NCBI GenBank assembly: GCA_007125255.1
Contig: SLDM01000417.1
Location: forward strand, 1 to 5,351
Reading direction: 5' to 3'
Origin: Phycisphaerales bacterium
Lineage (GTDB): Bacteria > Planctomycetota > Phycisphaerae > Phycisphaerales > SM1A02
Length of the DNA stretch: 5,351 nt
The notes under the pieces were generated by a model, which had not been told where the DNA came from, searched no databases, and saw only the letters and a list, made by a program, of their open reading frames with translations. The number at the start of each line of letters is the position of its first letter. Positions within the stretch are counted from its first letter, which is position 1. This document shows positions 1 to 5,007 of this stretch, piece by piece. Made by a program: the position numbers and the translations under genes.

Positions 1-476
1 TCGAGCAGCAGGACGCGCGGCTCGATGATCAGCGCGCGCCCGAGGGCGGCCCGCTGACGCTCCCCGCCGGAGAGCTCCCCCGGCTTTCGATCGGCAAAAC
101 GGCCGAGCTCGAGCAGTTGCAGCGCGGCGAGGACGCGCCGGGCGCGTTCGGCCCGATCCACGCCGCGGGTGCGCAGCGGGAACTCCAGATTACTGCGGAC
201 CGAAAGGTGCGGATAGAGCGCGTGGTCCTGGAAGACCATGGCGGTGCCGCGGCGGTCGGGAGGCAGCCGATTGACCCGCCCGCCGTCGATCCGGATCTCT
301 CCCCGATCGGGCCTTTCCAGCCCCGCGATGAGCCGAAGCAGGGTCGTCTTCCCGCAGCCGGAGGGTCCGACGATGACCCCGAACGCCCCGCCGGGAACTT
401 CAAGCGAGACCTCCCGCACCGCCGGCGCGTCACGCCCGTACCGTTTCGAGATGTGGTCCAGTTGGATTCGCGCCAC
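1..476 (-). CDS. ABC transporter ATP-binding protein, sugar (MalK/UgpC) type, 3' part missing
   Basis: This is the cytoplasmic nucleotide-binding subunit that hydrolyses ATP to drive an ABC transporter. The 158 visible residues show the domain in order: a beta strand start (ARIQLDHISKRYG), Walker A GPSGCGKTT at about 37-45, Q-loop MVFQDHALYPH with Gln83, the ABC signature LSGGERQRAALGRA at about 135-148, and the first residues of Walker B (RVLLL) where the window ends. The Walker B acidic residues, D-loop, H-loop and any C-terminal regulatory domain lie outside. The wording around the Q-loop (VFQxxALYPHLSVRxNLEFPL) is typical of carbohydrate importers of the MalK/UgpC group, but the substrate cannot be told without the rest of the gene and its permeases. 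I chose GTG at 476 because homologues start just before this strand. The frame stays open upstream only to a stop at 504-506, and no clear Shine-Dalgarno is seen. A spermidine, iron or thiamine importer ATPase is the alternative. Confidence 0.95.
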   Translation of the reverse strand, partial: MARIQLDHISKRYGRDAPAVREVSLEVPGGAFGVIVGPSGCGKTTLLRLIAGLERPDRGEIRIDGGRVNRLPPDRRGTAMVFQDHALYPHLSVRSNLEFPLRTRGVDRAERARRVLAALQLLELGRFADRKPGELSGGERQRAALGRALIIEPRVLLL

Positions 477-511
477 GGGAGTCGGCCTCAGGCGGGAAGG
501 GTATCAAAGAA

Positions 512-585
512 AAGGGACGGACGGGAAGGAAGGCACGGAGGCACGGACGGGAAGTGACGGAGTGACGAAGTGACGAAGTGAGTGG
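512..585 (+). repeat. Octamer repeat block A (GGCACGGA / GTGACGRA)
   Basis: This purine-rich block has two GGCACGGA octamers (532-539, 540-547), a six-base spacer CGGGAA (548-553), then GTGACGGA (554-561), GTGACGAA (562-569, 570-577) and a broken unit. It is preceded by related GGGACGGACGGGAA sequence. The same layout recurs inverted in block B (761-810) and directly in block C (5189-5262). It is non-coding: reading frames across it give low-complexity peptides only. It lies just upstream of the ABC ATPase start. Its function is unknown. Confidence 0.85.
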
Positions 586-597
586 CATCAAGCAGGG

Positions 598-637
598 TGC
601 CACGGCCAGCGACCGTAGGGAGTCGGCCGTGCGCTGG
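598..637. repeat. Inverted-repeat element with 19-bp direct repeat, copy 1
   Basis: Positions 598-616 (TGCCACGGCCAGCGACCGT) recur at 723-741 with one mismatch. Within this copy CACGGCC (601-607) is complementary to GGCCGTG (625-631), a 7-bp stem with a 17-base loop. CCAGCG (606-611) can alternatively pair with CGCTGG (632-637). I recall GGTGCCACGGCCAGC-like palindromic elements scattered between planctomycete genes, but could not check this. It follows octamer block A directly. Confidence 0.6.
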
Positions 638-682
638 TGGAAGTACGATCACCCGACCGAGGTACGACGCCCGGTCTGCGCC

Positions 683-715
683 CTTCGCGATCACTCCCGC
701 TCCTTCGTGCCTTCT
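683..715 (-). repeat. Degenerate fragment of the octamer repeat
   Basis: Read on the minus strand this stretch gives GGCACGAA, then GGAGCGGGA, then GTGATCGCGAA. This follows the order of the three better-preserved blocks (GGCACGRA, G-rich spacer, GTGACGRA) but with substitutions and insertions. It is probably a decayed copy. Confidence 0.4.
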
Positions 716-722
716 CAGGCAG

Positions 723-741
723 TGCCCCGGCCAGCGACCGT
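723..741. repeat. 19-bp direct repeat, copy 2
   Basis: TGCCCCGGCCAGCGACCGT matches 598-616 at 18 of 19 positions. The bases before it are also similar (TCAGGCAG here, TCAAGCAGGG there). It lies just before the inverted octamer block B, so the pair of direct repeats sits between the two oppositely oriented blocks. Confidence 0.6.
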
Positions 742-760
742 TGGCATGACACACACACCG

Positions 761-810
761 CTACTCCGTCACTCCGTCACGTCCCGTCCGTGCCTTCGTG
801 CCTTCGTACC
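761..810 (-). repeat. Octamer repeat block B, inverted orientation
   Basis: On the minus strand, from 810 down: GGTACGAA (803-810), GGCACGAA (795-802), GGCACGGA (787-794), spacer CGGGAC (781-786), and GTGACGGA twice (773-780, 765-772). The architecture is that of blocks A and C. It lies downstream of the dockerin gene's terminator and is non-coding. Confidence 0.85.
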
Positions 811-818
811 TCCCTCGA

Positions 819-848
819 ATAAAAAACCCGGCCACGACGGCCGGGTTT
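819..848 (-). terminator. Rho-independent terminator of the dockerin gene
   Basis: A perfect 10-bp stem AAACCCGGCC (824-833) / GGCCGGGTTT (839-848) closes a 5-base loop. On the minus strand it ends in a run of six T followed by ATTC. It begins about 30 bases past the stop codon of the minus-strand dockerin gene. On the plus strand no T-run follows beyond the stem, so it acts mainly on minus-strand transcripts. Confidence 0.92.
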
Positions 849-878
849 GTTGGGCATGTTCAGTTGGGAGACGACCGG

Positions 879-2291
879 TCAATCACACGCACCCCAGTTA
901 TCGAGCAGCGCCAGCAGATCGAAGACATCGACCACGTCGTTGCCGGTGAGATCGGCAGCGCAATTCGGGCACGGTCCCCACGCGTCGAGCAGTGCGAGCA
1001 GATCGAAGACATCGACCGAACCGCTTCCGGTGAGATCACCGGTGCAGACGGTCTCTTCCGGAGTCGGAACGAGGGCGGGCACCGTGACGGATTCGGGCGT
1101 CCCCGGCCGGAAGAGCGTCAATTCGACCTCGCTCATCATCGGCGGCTGGTCGGTCGTCACGGAGAAATTGAACGTGGAACTCCAGCGGAGTGCGTTGGCG
1201 TTCTCGTTTTCCTCGTACGTTTCCCCTGCCCAGAGAATCGAATCGGAGTTCACCGCCAGTTCCCAGGGCGTATCGTCGTAAACCTCCCCGCTGTGATACC
1301 ACACATCGTGGTAGTACGTATCGAGCACGTTGACGCCCGGACCGAGCGGAACCGAAAAGGCCCGCGCCGAACGGTGGGAGTTCATGTTGTGCACGGCGTA
1401 CTCGTAGCGCCAGGTTCCGTCACCGTTGTCGTAGACGTGGTACGCGAGGTGAAAGCGGCCGTCGACCGGTTCGCCGGGGATGTCGACGATCTCGATGACT
1501 ACTTCCGGCACGTGCTCCCGCCACGCATAGATCGCCGGCTGAAGATTGGAGGTATTGGTGCCGGTGCCGAGCGAGAAGGTATTGCCGGAGGGTGTGGGGG
1601 TGACCTGTTCGTACGAAGCGTTGTTGTGCCGCTTTTCGCTCGTTCCTTCCTGCTGGTGAACGTAGTGCCCCTCGATGTAGTAGGTCGCGCCCTGATTCAG
1701 GGCCGGATCGAGATCGTCATGGTGTACCTGCAACCGCTTGTAAACGGCGTTGCCCGTCTCCTGAAATGCGATGCCGTAGGGATAGGGGAAGACGCCGGTC
1801 GAAGCGTTGATCTCCGAGCGCGGGCCGAGGCGCGTCTGCTGGCCGTTCAGGGAGGCGGTGTACGGATCTCGACACCCGGGGTTGAGAAACTCCGGGCAGC
1901 CGCCGGCGAACTGACAATCTCCGCAGCCGGCCAGATGCAGCGCGCAGAAACCGTGCTTGAGCCAGGACATGCCGATCATCTCGATGCGGCCATCCCGGAA
2001 GCGGTAGAGATTCTGTCCGATCGTCGGGTGCATGTTCGTGTTCTGCTGCCAGAGCAGTGTTTCGTCACCCAGGTTGACCGAATCGGTCTGAATGGAGAAA
2101 GCGTGGATGTCGCCGACACGCCCCCAGGACTGGGTGCTGCCCATCTGGCACACGGCCACGTCCGCTCCCGAGTTCCCTCCCAGGGGAGTGGATCGGACGT
2201 CCGCCTCGGCGACTCGGTCCAGGTGAATCTGTCCCCCGAGCACGACCGCGCCGAGTGCCGCCAGACCGCAGAGTGTGACTGATTTTCTCAC
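879..2291 (-). CDS. Secreted protein with C-terminal dockerin repeats
   Basis: A 470-residue exported protein of unknown activity. It begins with a Sec signal peptide: RK, a hydrophobic stretch from about 5 to 20, and a likely cut after AEA at residue 30. The middle (about 45-400) is not recognised as a catalytic domain. It has a Cys cluster (C116, C123, C126, C132, C140), aromatic-rich beta-like segments (DNGDGTWRYEYAVHN around 288-302) and many Asn, Tyr and Trp, in keeping with an extracellular beta-sandwich. The C-terminus carries two dockerin repeats at 419-438 and 447-466 (DLTGxxxVDVFDLLALLDxWG), 28 residues apart, keeping Asp at EF-loop positions 1, 9 and 12 but with Thr at 3. I recall the FDLLALLDxWGxC form as the 'GC-type' dockerin of Phycisphaerae, presumably an attachment or sorting module. 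GTG at 2291 is chosen because AAGGAG lies 6 bases upstream and the signal peptide follows. The frame stays open to 2522, but that extension has no matching features. It is probably monocistronic, with its own terminator. Confidence 0.93.
   Translation of the reverse strand: MRKSVTLCGLAALGAVVLGGQIHLDRVAEADVRSTPLGGNSGADVAVCQMGSTQSWGRVGDIHAFSIQTDSVNLGDETLLWQQNTNMHPTIGQNLYRFRDGRIEMIGMSWLKHGFCALHLAGCGDCQFAGGCPEFLNPGCRDPYTASLNGQQTRLGPRSEINASTGVFPYPYGIAFQETGNAVYKRLQVHHDDLDPALNQGATYYIEGHYVHQQEGTSEKRHNNASYEQVTPTPSGNTFSLGTGTNTSNLQPAIYAWREHVPEVVIEIVDIPGEPVDGRFHLAYHVYDNGDGTWRYEYAVHNMNSHRSARAFSVPLGPGVNVLDTYYHDVWYHSGEVYDDTPWELAVNSDSILWAGETYEENENANALRWSSTFNFSVTTDQPPMMSEVELTLFRPGTPESVTVPALVPTPEETVCTGDLTGSGSVDVFDLLALLDAWGPCPNCAADLTGNDVVDVFDLLALLDNWGACD
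901..1017 (-). repeat. 84-bp-spaced duplication encoding the two dockerin repeats
   Basis: Positions 901-933 and 985-1017 are identical at 31 of 33 bases. They encode the VDVFDLLALLD core of the two dockerin repeats. The high nucleotide identity inside a gene suggests a recent duplication, or gene conversion between the repeats. Confidence 0.9.
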
Positions 2292-2307
2292 TTCGAACTC
2301 CTTCGAA
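2292..2307 (-). promoter_or_regulatory. Ribosome binding site of the dockerin gene inside a possible hairpin
   Basis: On the minus strand the leader reads TTCGAA-GGAG-TTCGAA and runs straight into the GTG start codon. The GGAG core lies 6 bases from the start, which fixes the start choice. Because TTCGAA is self-complementary, the two copies can form a 6-bp stem with GGAG as the tetraloop. Whether the hairpin forms or matters is inference. Confidence 0.65.
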
Positions 2308-2399
2308 CGTGTTGAAGAGCTGATTCTCAAAGATTCCCCCGCGGTGCCTTCCTGAACGGCCGAATGGCCGAACAGGCCGCAGCCAATGGACTCACGCCT

Positions 2400-2445
2400 C
2401 CAGCCGAAAGTCCAGCTGCAGACCAGCCGCAAGGCCAGCTCCATT
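2400..2445. repeat. Tandem 23-bp repeat with CCAGC every 11-12 bp
   Basis: Units 2400-2422 and 2423-2445 agree at 18 of 23 positions. CCAGC begins at 2400, 2412, 2423 and 2435, close to one helical turn apart, so all four would face one side of the DNA. It lies between divergent genes, which would suit a regulator binding site, but no protein can be named. Confidence 0.5.
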
Positions 2446-2452
2446 GCTGGCC
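2433..2452. other. Hairpin GGCCAGC-TCCATT-GCTGGCC
   Basis: A perfect 7-bp stem (2433-2439 / 2446-2452) with a 6-base loop overlaps the end of the tandem repeat. CCGCAA flanks both sides. No T-run follows on either strand, so it is not a standard terminator. It could be an operator palindrome or a leader structure. Confidence 0.45.
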
Positions 2453-2610
2453 GCAAGCCGGGGCGAACGCCCGACACGGCCCACAAACCCCGAACCGCCG
2501 CTCCCTTGTCGGCGTCAACCATCCCATCCGGACTGTACTATGACGCCGCTCGCCCCGGAGTCAACCTCGGGATGGTGACTTTGACCGATGGCGAGCCAAT
2601 CTGAACCCAT

Positions 2611-2618
2611 GGAGGAGG
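2611..2618 (+). promoter_or_regulatory. Strong ribosome binding site for the beta-repeat gene
   Basis: GGAGGAGG ends 7 bases before the ATG at 2626. This near-ideal Shine-Dalgarno decides the start, rather than the second ATG at 2635. Confidence 0.85.
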
Positions 2619-2625
2619 CGTTTGC

Positions 2626-3492
2626 ATGCCACCGATGAACTCGACATTTCTGCTCGGAATGCTCGTGGGAGCCGGCCTGCTCGGGCTCGGACTCTTTCTG
2701 GGGGCCGCGGCTTCCTCCCCGTCACCTGATTCTTCACCCGCGGACCAGCTTCGCGCGCGTCAGATCGCCATTGTCGACGAGGTGGGGACCGAGCTGATGG
2801 TGCTCGGCGGGAGCCAGAGCGGCGGCTCGATCAGCGTGCGGGACCGCATGGGCCGAACGATGCTCGTCGCCGGTGCCGGGCCGCAGGGTGGCATCGTGGC
2901 GATGAACCGGCATGAGGATGGCCGCCGCGCTCTGAACCTCCGCGCAACCGGCGCCGGCGGGGCCCTCGATCTCTTCGACGACCGGGAAAACCGCTCCGTG
3001 ATTCTGCAGAGTGATCCGGATGATTCCCACCTCGAGCTGCGCCACCATCGCGGAGAGACCCGACCGCGCATCCGGCTGGATTTTTCGGAGCGGAATTCCG
3101 GCACCCTTCGGCTGAGCAGCCGTGAGCACGACCTGGTTCGCCTCGGCGCGCACGGCCTGGGCGGGGGTCAGATCGAGACGTTCCGCGCCGACGGCGAGCG
3201 GCAGATCGCCCTCACCGTCACCCGTGAGGAGCAGGGACAGCTGGTGACCTTCGACTCCGGCGGCAAACCGCTGGTGCAGTTGACGGCGACCCCCGATCGG
3301 GTCGGTCAGATCTATACCTACGGCCCGGAGGGTGAACCGTGGATTGCCCTGGCCTCTCACCCGACCGGCCCGTCGCTGCGCCTGTTCAGCCCCGAAGGTC
3401 ATCCGGCCGTCGTCATCGAATCGGATGACGAGGGAGCGGGTGAGATCGGGCTGTGGAGCAAAGACGGGCCGGGTCAGGTGATTCGTCCGTGA
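2626..3492 (+). CDS. Membrane-anchored or secreted protein of tandem beta-repeats (predicted beta-solenoid)
   Basis: A 288-residue protein that I cannot assign to a named family. Residues 7-29 are strongly hydrophobic and Gly/Leu rich (FLLGMLVGAGLLGLGLFLG), followed by a Ser/Pro/Asp linker to about 41. This is either an uncleaved anchor or a signal peptide cut near the AAASS segment. From about 44 to the end it consists of roughly eleven imperfect repeats of 22-23 residues with the pattern GG-x-I-x-hydrophobic-x-D-x-x-G-x-x-x-hydrophobic-x-L, e.g. GGSISVRDRMGRTMLV (66-81), GQIETFRADGERQIAL (181-196), VGQIYTYGPEGEPWIAL (226-242). Alternating hydrophobic positions and Gly/Asp turns suggest a beta-solenoid or stacked beta-hairpins facing the periplasm or outside. 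No catalytic motif and no Cys are seen. The strong ribosome binding site supports the start. It is transcribed alone and converges on the next gene, with no terminator visible in the 15-bp gap. A structural or binding role is a guess. Confidence 0.9.
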   Translation: MPPMNSTFLLGMLVGAGLLGLGLFLGAAASSPSPDSSPADQLRARQIAIVDEVGTELMVLGGSQSGGSISVRDRMGRTMLVAGAGPQGGIVAMNRHEDGRRALNLRATGAGGALDLFDDRENRSVILQSDPDDSHLELRHHRGETRPRIRLDFSERNSGTLRLSSREHDLVRLGAHGLGGGQIETFRADGERQIALTVTREEQGQLVTFDSGGKPLVQLTATPDRVGQIYTYGPEGEPWIALASHPTGPSLRLFSPEGHPAVVIESDDEGAGEIGLWSKDGPGQVIRP

Positions 3493-3507
3493 CAACAGCG
3501 CCGGGAA

Positions 3508-3831
3508 TCAGTCCGCGCCGTTGGCATCATGGTCTTCGAGAAAGTTGTCATCGTCCTGCTGCGGATTCCGGTCGCGATTGGACTGCTCGATCAACCGGCG
3601 CAGGTAGGCGTTTTCACGACGGGTCGCTTCGAGGTCGAACACCAGGTACTTCACGCTGAGGCGGAGGTAATCCAGCGACTCCTGCAACTCGCCGACCGCC
3701 TGATGAATGCGCTGTCGGCGATCCTTGGTCTCCTTCGCCAGACTTTCGAGCTGACCGCGCTGCTGCTGGGGCAGGTCGTTGATCTTGCGGAGCAGTTCGG
3801 TGAATTTCTGCTGAAAGGTCTTCTCGTCCAT
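3508..3831 (-). CDS. Short coiled-coil protein with acidic tail
   Basis: A 107-residue soluble protein, all helical by composition. A first helix (about 3-19, FQQKFTELLRKINDL) is followed by a long charged helix from about 21 to 87 with heptad-like Leu/Val/Tyr spacing (LQESLDYLRLSVKYLVFDL, then EATRRENAYLRRLIEQ), then a disordered acidic tail (QQDDDNFLEDHDANGAD). I recall very similar short proteins with the LDYLRLSVKYLxFDLEATRREN core in planctomycetes, sometimes labelled as transcriptional regulators; that is memory, not a search. The ATG at 3831 is preceded by AGAGGA with an 8-base gap, in a very purine-rich leader. The frame continues upstream to 4059 but without coding character. The gene ends 15 bp from the end of the convergent beta-repeat gene. 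Its role is unknown; a dimerising scaffold or partner protein is plausible. Confidence 0.85.
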   Translation of the reverse strand: MDEKTFQQKFTELLRKINDLPQQQRGQLESLAKETKDRRQRIHQAVGELQESLDYLRLSVKYLVFDLEATRRENAYLRRLIEQSNRDRNPQQDDDNFLEDHDANGAD

Positions 3832-3953
3832 GGGTCTCGTCCTCTCTTCTTTGTCTTCTCTCCAGTTGTGATTTCCAGAGCGATTCTGCGAACCGCCCTG
3901 CCGTGAGCACTGAAGAGGAACAAGCCCCGCGCCGGGTGCGCGTGCCAAAGGAC

Positions 3954-3973
3954 CCGCGATCGGTGAATCGCGG
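3954..3973. other. Hairpin CCGCGAT-CGGTGA-ATCGCGG
   Basis: A perfect 7-bp stem (3954-3960 / 3967-3973) with a 6-base loop lies in the 279-bp gap between the Tudor-like gene and the coiled-coil gene. On the minus strand only GTCCTTTGG follows, so it would be at best a weak terminator. It may instead be a leader structure of the coiled-coil transcript. Confidence 0.4.
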
Positions 3974-4040
3974 CGGGGGAGGAATTCGTGAGTGTTTTTC
4001 CCGGACCCGGGGTTCTCGGAACCGGCCGGATCATGCCGGA

Positions 4041-4081
4041 TGTTGCCGATGGGCCACACGAGGGGGTGGCCGGTTGCAACA
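4041..4081 (-). other. Two-tier hairpin downstream of the Tudor-like gene
   Basis: Outer stem TGTTGC / GCAACA (4041-4046 / 4076-4081) encloses inner stem GGCCAC / GTGGCC (4052-4057 / 4066-4071), with a 5x4 internal loop and an 8-base apical loop. It begins about 30 bases beyond the stop codon at 4111. No T-run follows, so it could be a 3' stabilising structure, a factor-dependent termination site or a DNA palindrome. Confidence 0.45.
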
Positions 4082-4110
4082 GAACAACATCGAGAGGGCC
4101 CGGGATCGGC

Positions 4111-4779
4111 TCAGCCGGCAGCCGCGACGCGGCGCAGAATGTTCCGCGCCGCCGGCGGGGCCGTGCCGATCACTTCCCGGACCATGGCCGGCTCCTGCCG
4201 GGCCTGCTGCATGAGCCGCTCCAGGTGCTGATCCCGCTCCCGCGCCCACCGTTCGAAGTACTGCTCGAGTTCCTGCCGGGAGAAACGCGTGAGCGGGTCG
4301 GAGAGGCCCGACTGAGCCACGGCCCAATCGACCAGGCCCCGTCCCGTGCGGTCGAACCGGTAGAGGTTCAACGTGGCCACCAGACGCTTCCGAAGACTGT
4401 TGAACGGATCCCGCAGTTCCTCGGGAAGGCTGGTCATGAACTCCTGGATCTTTCGCCGGGCCAGCGGGCTCAGCCAGTCGCCGCTCATCCGGTCCCAGAA
4501 GGCGAGGCGATCGCTCAACTCATCCGGGGTCGAGCTGGCGTCCAGGCCGGCATCCGGTCCGGTGCCTGGCGCGGCCGCCGCCTTCTTCTCGACCCGTTGC
4601 AGGAGGGCATGAGCGGATACCAGCCGCTTCAACCCGGCGTTGGGAAACTTGACCGTGATCCGCTGCAGCGGCTCACCGGCGAGGGCGGCAACTTCGGTCT
4701 TGATCACCGAACCGACACCCCACTCGGGGCGTTTGACGTGGCGAACCGAATCACCAAACTCAAAACGATGCTCTGGCAT
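4111..4779 (-). CDS. PcrA/UvrD-tail-like Tudor (DUF3553-like) protein with helical C-terminus
   Basis: A 222-residue cytoplasmic protein. Residues 6-63 fit an SH3/Tudor-like fold: FEFGDSVRH, RPEWGVGSVI, ITVKFPNAGLKRLVSAHALL. Established knowledge: the C-terminal Tudor domain of PcrA/UvrD helicases, which binds RNA polymerase, has the same order (GD-V-H, WG-G-V, a short insert, hydrophobic-x-F, GxKRLL, AP/AxL). DUF3553 proteins also carry the RPEWGxG motif. No helicase motifs are present. Residues 64-86 are an Ala/Gly/Pro linker, and 87-220 are helical and charged with several Trp and Phe (FWDRMSGDW, DWAVAQ, QYFERWARERDQHLERL), unassigned. The ATG at 4779 is chosen because GGTGGAG lies 6 bases upstream. 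The GTG at 4791 overlaps that site and is less likely. It may be transcribed toward the coiled-coil gene, but 279 bp and two hairpins separate them. An RNA polymerase or nucleic-acid contact role is inferred from the fold only. Confidence 0.88.
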   Translation of the reverse strand: MPEHRFEFGDSVRHVKRPEWGVGSVIKTEVAALAGEPLQRITVKFPNAGLKRLVSAHALLQRVEKKAAAAPGTGPDAGLDASSTPDELSDRLAFWDRMSGDWLSPLARRKIQEFMTSLPEELRDPFNSLRKRLVATLNLYRFDRTGRGLVDWAVAQSGLSDPLTRFSRQELEQYFERWARERDQHLERLMQQARQEPAMVREVIGTAPPAARNILRRVAAAG

Positions 4780-4785
4780 ACCAAA

Positions 4786-4833
4786 CTCCACCCACGTCCC
4801 CGCCGTCTCTGTCGATTCGGCGGGTGAACGTGG
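4786..4833 (-). promoter_or_regulatory. Leader hairpin abutting the ribosome binding site of the Tudor-like gene
   Basis: Outer stem CCACGT / ACGTGG (4792-4797 / 4828-4833) and inner stem CCCGCCG / CGGCGGG (4799-4805 / 4818-4824) are separated by a 1x3 internal loop, with a 12-base apical loop. On the minus transcript the stem ends two bases before the GGAG core (4786-4789) of the gene at 4779. Thirteen base pairs, mostly G-C, make a stable hairpin likely. Regulation of translation is inference. Confidence 0.55.
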
Positions 4834-5007
4834 TTACGATCCGGCGACGGCGATTCCCGGGAACCGCTCATCCGCCAATCACTTGACACGATCGGGACGC
4901 AGCTCCAAGCGGCGCCGCCTCTCGCGATGTCGCGGTGGTGACAAACGACGGAGACCGACAAAGACCCCGGCCGGAACCGGCTCGGGCGCAACGTCGCAGA
5001 CTTCTCA

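Larger units (their letters stand above)
2292..2625. other. Divergent intergenic region, 334 bp
   Basis: This separates the minus-strand dockerin gene from the plus-strand beta-repeat gene, so both promoters should be here or just upstream. I found no convincing -35/-10 pair on either strand. It does contain a small CGGCC-GAAT-GGCCG hairpin (2357-2370), a tandem 23-bp repeat (2400-2445) and a 7-bp-stem hairpin (2433-2452). A 72-codon plus-strand frame (2386-2604) lacks a ribosome binding site and looks like chance. Confidence 0.7.

Noticed and set aside
29..433. Minus-strand open frame of 134 codons overlapping the ABC ATPase
   Set aside because: It is a shifted frame of the ATPase gene. The Walker A, Q-loop and signature motifs are in the other frame.
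512..585. CRISPR array
   Set aside because: The 8-base units are contiguous with no unique spacers, and no cas genes are near.
798..2282. 494-codon plus-strand open frame opposite the dockerin gene
   Set aside because: It is the antisense frame of a gene with a signal peptide and dockerin repeats. It also crosses the terminator and shows no ribosome binding site or domain.
2292..2522. N-terminal extension of the dockerin protein to 547 residues
   Set aside because: The extension puts the signal peptide inside the protein and ignores the AAGGAG at 6 bases from GTG 2291.
3988..4827. 279-codon plus-strand open frame
   Set aside because: Antisense of the Tudor-like gene, which has a clear ribosome binding site and a recognisable domain.
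4884..4889. TTGACA, a perfect -35 hexamer on the plus strand
   Set aside because: No -10-like hexamer 16-18 bases downstream; the DNA there is GC-rich (AGCGGCGCC).
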